A program made the position numbers and the translations under genes. DNA of 27,306 nt, from assembly GCA_049604415.1 (NCBI GenBank), contig JBMYTN010000053.1, positions 1 through 27,306 on the forward strand. Direction: 5' to 3'. Positions 20,930 to 27,306 of this stretch are shown here, piece after piece. Each line of letters starts with the position of its first letter. Position 1 is the first letter of the stretch. The DNA is from JBMYTN01 sp049604415. Lineage in GTDB: Bacteria; Pseudomonadota; Alphaproteobacteria; Rhodospirillales; Rhodospirillaceae. Under the pieces are notes generated by a model. That model was given only the letters and a program-made list of their open reading frames with translations, did no database searches and had not been told where the DNA came from.

Positions 20930-21805
20930 TTAGGAGCCTGCTTTTTTGATCTGGGTCTCGCGCCAAAGAATATAGAGCACGGCGGCCATAATGATCGCCG
21001 CCCCCAGGATGGTCGGCAGATCGGGCACCTCGCTGAAAAACAGCAGGCCGCCGAGGCAGGCGAACAGGATCTGGGAGAACTCAAAGGGCGCAATGGCCGA
21101 GGCATCGCCCGCCGCCAAAGCCTTCACCCCCATATATTGCCCCAGGGTGCCAAAGGCACCGACCAGGACGAGGGCCGCCAGCAAGGTGGGATCGGGCCAG
21201 ATCCAGACCAGATAAGCCGGGCCTGCGGTCGCGATGGTGGTGGCGATGGAAAACCAGAGCAAAATCGTGATCGGCGGGTCGGATCGGGACAGCTTTTTGA
21301 TGATCACCATGGCGGCGGCAATTAATAGCGCTGCGGCCAAGGCGACCAGCATGTCCCAATTCCAGCCCTCCGCCCCCGGCCGCATGATCACCAGCACCCC
21401 GACAAAGCCGGTCACGGTGGCTAGGCCGCGCCGCCAGCCCACGGTTTCGCCCAAAACCAGGACCGCCAGCAGCACCAGAAACAGGGGCCGGGCGAAGGAA
21501 ATCGAAATCGCCGTGGCATAGGGCAAAGCGGTCAGGGAATAGAACATGCAGAACATGGCCGTGACCCCGACACAGAGCCGCAGAATATGCAAATCCGGGC
21601 GGCTGGTGCGAAAGGCGCTCCAGCGCAGTTGACCGAAAAAGGGCAACAGCGCAACCAAGCCAAACAGGCAGCGAAAAAATGCGATCTGATAGGGGCTGAG
21701 CGTCGCCCCGGAAAACTTGATCAACAGCCCCATGGCGGTAAAGGCCAGCGCACTGCCGACCATCCACAGCGCGCCCAGGGTGTTGCTCTGTGCTTGGTTC
21801 ACCAT
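20930..21805 (-). CDS. DMT family transporter (EamA domains)
   Basis: This 291-residue inner-membrane protein has about ten helices arranged as two EamA domains, the drug/metabolite transporter layout. Typical segments are ALWMVGSALAFTAMGLLIKF at the start, FFRCLFGLVALLPFF, and ATAISISFARPLFLVLLAVL, and the second repeat contains FEFSQILFACLGGLLFFSE. Such proteins mostly export amino acids, metabolites or toxic compounds; the substrate is not predictable. The ATG at 21805 has only a weak ribosome site. It lies 113 bp downstream of the FAD monooxygenase on the same strand, with a strong hairpin between, so it may be partly or separately transcribed. Confidence 0.93.
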   Translation of the reverse strand: MVNQAQSNTLGALWMVGSALAFTAMGLLIKFSGATLSPYQIAFFRCLFGLVALLPFFGQLRWSAFRTSRPDLHILRLCVGVTAMFCMFYSLTALPYATAISISFARPLFLVLLAVLVLGETVGWRRGLATVTGFVGVLVIMRPGAEGWNWDMLVALAAALLIAAAMVIIKKLSRSDPPITILLWFSIATTIATAGPAYLVWIWPDPTLLAALVLVGAFGTLGQYMGVKALAAGDASAIAPFEFSQILFACLGGLLFFSEVPDLPTILGAAIIMAAVLYILWRETQIKKAGS

Positions 21806-21849
21806 AATGTCCGTTGGATAAAGGGGGGTCCTGCACTCACTGCGGGCAT

Positions 21850-21873
21850 CCTGCCCGGTTCTTCCCGGGCAGG
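21850..21873 (-). terminator. Strong hairpin between the monooxygenase and DMT genes
   Basis: CCTGCCCGG and CCGGGCAGG form a 9-bp perfect stem on a six-base loop, 46 bp beyond the monooxygenase stop. No T-run follows on the minus strand. It may attenuate read-through from the FrnE-monooxygenase operon into the DMT gene. A weaker GAAGGC/GCCTTC stem lies at the stop codon itself. Confidence 0.4.
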
Positions 21874-21918
21874 CCAGCATTGCTTTTCTAATCTTAGGGG
21901 AAGGCTTGAAAGGGGCCT

Positions 21919-23061
21919 TCACCCAAACAACAGGCGATCCCCGGCTCTGGTGCCTTGGCGGAACAGCCGCTGACCCAGCATCAATTGCTGCGGTTCCCAC
22001 GCCGCCAGGGCCTTGTCCACATCGCTGGGCTCCCGGCTGAGGGCCGCCCGCAGGCTCAGCGCATTGGCTGCCGCCTTCGCCGTGCTGGCCGCCGTATGCG
22101 GCCTGGGGACAAAAGCCGCATCGCCCAGCAAAATCACCCGCCCCCGCACCATGCTGGGCACCACGAGATCCCGGATCGCTTGCGCAAACGGATCTTTGGT
22201 GGCGCGCACCACCTCGCGGAAGGGCTTGGGCAGCAGGGCATCCGCCTCGCGATAGACATGCTCCCGCCAATCATCTGACAGCAGGCCTTCGGGCATGGAA
22301 AAGCCGCGCTGTTGGTCATTCCGGTCGGTCATGATGCTGCGCAACATGGCGTCATCGGCAACCCGGTACCAGACCCAGTTATAGAACCGTGCCCCGGGTT
22401 CGGTCGCATTGCCCTCGCCGGGCACCAGATAGCCCAGGATGTGCGAGCCCTTTGTATTGGAAAAGCCAAAATCACCGGCCAGGCCATCCCGGGCTGCGGG
22501 TGTCAGAGCCGCCTCGGGCACCAATCCCCTCCAGGCCAGATATCCAGCATAACTCGGTTCCGCATCCGGCCAGAGGATCCGACGCACCGCCGACCCATTG
22601 CCATCGGCCCCGACCACCAAATCGGCGGTGTCCTGGGACCCGTCGGCAAAGGTGGCGGTGACGGTTTTGCGCACCGTATCCTGTTCTATTCCGCTCAAAA
22701 CACGGCCCCGGTGATAGTGGTCTTCGCCAAAGGCATCCTTCATGGTGTTGTAAATTAGGGACCAGGAGGTTTGCATTTGCGGCGCAGGGCTATGGTCCAG
22801 GACGGTGCCATCCCGGTGATAGACAATGCGGTTTTTTGACGAAACACCCAGCTGCATATGGCTGAGATCAACCCCTGCGGCGCGGAACACATCCACAACA
22901 TCGGGCTGCAGGACAATCCCGCCGCCCCGGCTGTCCAGGTCATGGGCGGAGCGTTCATAGATATCCACCTCCCAGCCCGCTTTTTGCAGCATGGTGCCTG
23001 CGAACAGGCCGCCGAGAGAGCCACCGATGACGATGGCGCGGTGTTTGGTCCTTTGGGTCAT
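21919..23061 (-). CDS. FAD-dependent monooxygenase (2,6-dihydroxypyridine hydroxylase-like)
   Basis: This 380-residue class A flavoprotein hydroxylase shows the FAD-binding GGSLGGLFAG (13-22), the NAD(P)H/FAD DG motif DLVVGADGNGSAVRR (147-161) and the GD motif VILLGDAAFVPRPH near residue 310. The overall style (RGGGIVLQPDVVDVF, YLAWRGLVPE) is closest in my judgement to the 2,6-dihydroxypyridine 3-monooxygenase subgroup, but the substrate cannot be read from sequence. It would use NAD(P)H and O2 to hydroxylate an aromatic or heteroaromatic compound. The ATG overlaps the upstream small ORF stop as ATGA. It sits in the FrnE-small ORF-monooxygenase operon opposite a LysR regulator, which suggests induction by a substrate. 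Confidence 0.92.
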   Translation of the reverse strand: MTQRTKHRAIVIGGSLGGLFAGTMLQKAGWEVDIYERSAHDLDSRGGGIVLQPDVVDVFRAAGVDLSHMQLGVSSKNRIVYHRDGTVLDHSPAPQMQTSWSLIYNTMKDAFGEDHYHRGRVLSGIEQDTVRKTVTATFADGSQDTADLVVGADGNGSAVRRILWPDAEPSYAGYLAWRGLVPEAALTPAARDGLAGDFGFSNTKGSHILGYLVPGEGNATEPGARFYNWVWYRVADDAMLRSIMTDRNDQQRGFSMPEGLLSDDWREHVYREADALLPKPFREVVRATKDPFAQAIRDLVVPSMVRGRVILLGDAAFVPRPHTAASTAKAAANALSLRAALSREPSDVDKALAAWEPQQLMLGQRLFRQGTRAGDRLLFG

Positions 23062-23249
23062 GACACATCTCCTTGGGAGAGGCGGCGTCTGCTCGGATCG
23101 GGCACCGGACCGGTTTGAAAAAGCGCGGTGGTGGCCAGATCGGAGGGCAGGGCCTCAACAAAACCACTGGTCATCAGGAGTTGAAACAGGCTGGGTCGCG
23201 GCCGTTCTGCCAGGTGGATCTGCCCCTGGGGCGTGCTGTGCTGCGCCAT
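23058..23249 (-). CDS. Small protein of unknown function (63 aa)
   Basis: I do not recognise this protein. Context supports it as a real gene. It starts 3 nt after the FrnE-like gene stop and overlaps the monooxygenase start by 4 nt (ATGA). GGAGGG, embedded in the end of the upstream gene, lies about 8 nt before its ATG. The product has no Cys, no signal peptide and no clear membrane helix. A central segment rich in Leu, Phe and Ala (PSLFQLLMTSGFVEALPSDL) could form a helix, and the ends are polar and Pro/Arg-rich. It may be an accessory subunit of either neighbour or just a coupling spacer. Confidence 0.65.
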   Translation of the reverse strand: MAQHSTPQGQIHLAERPRPSLFQLLMTSGFVEALPSDLATTALFQTGPVPDPSRRRLSQGDVS

Positions 23250-23252
23250 GGA

Positions 23253-23942
23253 TCAACCCTCCGAGGGTTGTTGCTGCGCCTGCGCTGCGCTCAGGATCGC
23301 ATCCAGCAAATAGGGGGCAGGCTGCGCGCCCCGGAGCGTCAGATCGCCAATGTCGAATTGCGGCACGCCGCTGACGCCGGCGCGCGCCGCATCGGCCAGA
23401 GCCTTGCGCGTTTCGCCATCGGTCTCCGGATTGTCCAGATAGGCCTTGGCCGCCTGCCCATCCAACCCGGTCTCTTCAGCGACTGCCACCAGGACCGCCG
23501 GGTCGCCAATGTCGCGGCCTTCGACGAAATAGGCTTTGAGCAGCCCATGGGCGAGGTCGAGCACTTGGGCCGGGCCTTGGCCCTCAGCCCATCGGGTGAG
23601 TTTATGGGCGGCAAAGCTGTTGGGTGTGCGTTCCATTGCGTCGTAATTGAAGGTCACGCCATCGGGGGCTCCGGCGGCAATGGTGCCCGCATCCAACTGC
23701 TGGCTGCGCTCCCAGGAGCCAAACTTCATGGTCCGGTACATCCGGCGCGGGATGCCCTCCTTCGGCATGTCCGGGTTCAACTCAAAAGGCTTGAGCTGGA
23801 CCTCAACGGCGATGTCCTCGGGCAGCTGCGCAATGGCATCCATCAGGCGTTTTTCACCGATCCGGCACCAGGGGCAAATGTAGTCCGAGGTCATGGTGAC
23901 CGTGACGGTGGTGGCGGCTTGTTCAGGGGCAGTGGTGCTCAT
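23253..23942 (-). CDS. DsbA family oxidoreductase (FrnE-like)
   Basis: This 229-residue thioredoxin-fold protein with an inserted helical domain has active site CPWC at 23-26 and the cis-proline segment GVSGVPQF near residue 195. It lacks a signal peptide, so unlike periplasmic DsbA it is probably cytoplasmic, as for FrnE-type enzymes linked to polyketide tailoring and oxidative stress. A 2-hydroxychromene-2-carboxylate isomerase is a related fold, but those lack the CxxC. The ATG at 23942 has AGGAG at 7-nt spacing, which settles the start. It is the first gene of the operon divergent from lysR, with a LysR box in the shared gap. Confidence 0.93.
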   Translation of the reverse strand: MSTTAPEQAATTVTVTMTSDYICPWCRIGEKRLMDAIAQLPEDIAVEVQLKPFELNPDMPKEGIPRRMYRTMKFGSWERSQQLDAGTIAAGAPDGVTFNYDAMERTPNSFAAHKLTRWAEGQGPAQVLDLAHGLLKAYFVEGRDIGDPAVLVAVAEETGLDGQAAKAYLDNPETDGETRKALADAARAGVSGVPQFDIGDLTLRGAQPAPYLLDAILSAAQAQQQPSEG

Positions 23943-24021
23943 GGCTTTCTCCTCATTGGCTGTTGAGGAAAAGATGAGCCCATCCATATCTGAATTTAAT
24001 CCTATGAAAATGGCGATAAGC

Positions 24022-24038
24022 GTTGCGTATTGCGCAAC
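24022..24038. promoter_or_regulatory. LysR-type operator in the divergent gap
   Basis: GTTGCG-TATTG-CGCAAC is a perfect 6-bp inverted repeat with a five-base centre and contains T-N11-A, the consensus of LysR-type binding sites. It is about 80 bp from the FrnE-like start and about 70 bp from the lysR start. That placement allows activation of the operon and autoregulation. Confidence 0.7.
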
Positions 24039-24105
24039 GATGAAGAACCCTTCATCCTTCGGTATCGGGCAGCGCCCGCAGGACGCAGAAACGGAGCACA
24101 TCGGC

Positions 24106-25056
24106 ATGGATCAATTTGCCGCCCTGAAGGCCTTTCGCGCCGTCGTCGAGCAGGATGGGTTTGCCCCGGCGGCCCGGCAAATGGGTCAGGCGACATCCTC
24201 CCTCACCCGTCAGGTCAATGGCCTGGAAGACGCGCTGGGCGTCCGGCTGCTGAACCGCTCGACCCGAAGCGTCACCCTGACCGACGCGGGGGTGCGGTAT
24301 CTGGAAAAAATCACCCCGGTGCTCGAGGCCCTAGACGAGGCCAATCGCAGCGTCAGTGAAGCGGGCGGTGCGCCGCGCGGCCAGCTTCGGGTCTCCATGC
24401 CGGTGGTGTTCGCCGCCCTGCATGTTGCGCCTGCCATGGGGCTGTTCTTGCGCAGTTATCCCCAGATTACTTTGGATTTTAGATTGAGCGACCGGGTCAT
24501 CAATCTGGTGGAGGACCGGATCGATGTGGCGATCCGCATTGGCAGCTTGACCACCGAGGGTCTGATCGCCCGCCGACTGGCCCCGCATCGCCGCTTGCTT
24601 TGTGCCAGCCCGGATTATTTGGGAGAGCGGGGCATGCCGATCCACCCCAACGACCTAGCCCAGCATAACTGCCTGTGTTTCCCTTTCGCCGATGGGAACA
24701 CGGTCTGGCGGCTGCGGCGAGGCGATGAAACCCACCGGCTGCAGATCACCGGCTCCCTGGTGGCCGATAATTCCGAAGTCCTGCGCCAAGCGGCAATCAC
24801 CGGCGTCGGCTTAATCATGATGCCCAGCTGGCTGGTCGGCGAGGACATCCGAGCAGGGCGCCTAATCCCGCTGCTTGCCGACTGGCACATTGACCATGGC
24901 CAAGCGGACAGTGCCATCCATGCGGTCTACCAACCCAACCGGCGGGGCTCGCAAAAGGTCAACGTCTTTATCGACCACCTGGCCCAGCATTTTGGCACAC
25001 CACCCTATTGGGATCGGGATCTTGAGGAGCGGCGGAGCGGCGCGGTTTTTCCCTGA
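24106..25056 (+). CDS. LysR family transcriptional regulator
   Basis: This 316-residue regulator has an N-terminal winged helix-turn-helix (about 1-60, FAALKAFRAVVEQDGFAPAA, then TSSLTRQVNGLEDALGVRLL) and a periplasmic-binding-protein-like effector domain (about 90-300). It is of the large CrgA/AaeR-like group. The ATG at 24106 has GGAG 9 nt upstream; the frame is open further left but that stretch overlaps the divergent promoter region. It is transcribed away from the FrnE-small ORF-monooxygenase genes, its most likely targets, with a T-N11-A palindrome between. The effector is unknown and may be the monooxygenase substrate or a quinone-type product. Confidence 0.95.
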   Translation: MDQFAALKAFRAVVEQDGFAPAARQMGQATSSLTRQVNGLEDALGVRLLNRSTRSVTLTDAGVRYLEKITPVLEALDEANRSVSEAGGAPRGQLRVSMPVVFAALHVAPAMGLFLRSYPQITLDFRLSDRVINLVEDRIDVAIRIGSLTTEGLIARRLAPHRRLLCASPDYLGERGMPIHPNDLAQHNCLCFPFADGNTVWRLRRGDETHRLQITGSLVADNSEVLRQAAITGVGLIMMPSWLVGEDIRAGRLIPLLADWHIDHGQADSAIHAVYQPNRRGSQKVNVFIDHLAQHFGTPPYWDRDLEERRSGAVFP

Positions 25057-25072
25057 CAAGGGGTCTGGTCGC

Positions 25073-25093
25073 AACCGGGCATGCGGTTTTTTT
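25073..25093 (+). terminator. Terminator after lysR
   Basis: AACCG and CGGTT pair around a six-base loop, and the T-run continues to seven T in total. The stem is short but the T-run is good. It begins 16 bp past the lysR stop. Confidence 0.5.
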
Positions 25094-25103
25094 AATCGCC
25101 CTC

Positions 25104-25133
25104 TTGCATGGGGGGGCCGCCCAATAGTTTTAT
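25104..25133 (+). promoter_or_regulatory. Possible promoter of the acetoacetate-CoA ligase gene
   Basis: TTGCAT at 25104-25109 and TTTTAT at 25128-25133 are separated by 18 bp. They lie about 60 bp before the start codon, just after the lysR terminator. The match to the consensus is partial. Confidence 0.35.
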
Positions 25134-25193
25134 AGCGCTCCTGCCTTTCGCCCACCGCCGATCCGCCGAACCCATCACATGGAGCTTGTTGTC

Positions 25194-27188
<1,995 letters not shown>

Positions 27189-27198
27189 GGCCTAGGAC

Positions 27199-27237
27199 CC
27201 TGACCGGTTCAGCAACAGGACTGGTCAGGATCTTTTT
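27199..27237 (+). terminator. Intrinsic terminator of aacS
   Basis: A 12-bp stem (27199-27210 with 27218-27229, two G-T wobble pairs) closes on a seven-base loop. It is followed by ATC and five T. It starts 11 bp after the stop codon and is a textbook rho-independent terminator. The remaining 70 bases of the window hold no gene, only a CGTTT/AAACG inverted repeat at 27276-27287. Confidence 0.88.
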
Positions 27238-27306
27238 CTGGTCTTTGGTTCAGTCGCCTGTGAAGAATTCCCAAGCGTTTGGAAACGTTTAGGATTTCAG
27301 GCTCTT

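Noticed and set aside
27276..27287. CGTTT/AAACG inverted repeat as an operator at the right edge
   Set aside because: It is short and lies at the window end with no visible downstream gene, so a function cannot be judged.

Overview
The window reads as a chromosomal segment of a GC-rich alphaproteobacterium, most likely from the Rhodospirillales side of the class. The best evidence is the heme block hemC-hemD-Mic60-hemY, in which a mitofilin-type protein sits between hemD and hemY. The tsaD-gpsA-YciI-EVE order and the general protein style agree with this. No phage, insertion sequence, CRISPR array, tRNA or rRNA gene was recognised. Most of the window is housekeeping DNA.

Layout. 1-2068: acs (acetyl-CoA synthetase) on the minus strand with a clean terminator. 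2219-5989: a minus-strand run of tsaD, gpsA, then, after a 320-bp structured gap, a YciI-like protein, an EVE-domain protein and a small Rieske protein. 6095-11000: plus-strand hemC, an in-frame HemD-Mic60 fusion, and hemY. 11001-11728: a non-coding block with 104-bp tandem repeats, bracketed by 40-bp inverted arms and terminator-like hairpins. 11729-15965: minus-strand Bax-inhibitor-1 family gene and the ybbP/ybbA ABC system, divergent from tesA as in E. coli. 16030-18114: tesA, thpR and an unrecognised lipoprotein. 18128-20912: LMW phosphatase, cobB sirtuin, a probable Fe-S uracil-DNA glycosylase family protein, a small zincin, and pterin carbinolamine dehydratase. 20930-25056: a minus-strand set of FrnE-like DsbA, a 63-aa small protein, an FAD monooxygenase and a DMT exporter, divergent from a LysR regulator across a clear LysR box. 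25194-27237: acetoacetate-CoA ligase and its terminator.

How the genes connect. The heme block makes uroporphyrinogen III (HemC, HemD) and links this to inner-membrane organisation (Mic60) and late heme steps (HemY). Acs and the acetoacetate-CoA ligase feed acetyl and acetoacetyl units into CoA metabolism, and the sirtuin could reactivate both if they are acylated. TsaD (t6A tRNA modification), ThpR, the EVE protein and the UDG-like protein form a loose nucleic-acid theme. The LysR/FrnE/small-ORF/monooxygenase cluster looks like a small inducible redox or detoxification unit.

The most unusual items are the HemD-Mic60 fusion with a possible internal translation start, the 11.0-11.7 kb repeat element, and the unrecognised small protein in the LysR-linked operon. 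I found nothing that I can honestly call a complete new defence or biosynthetic system.
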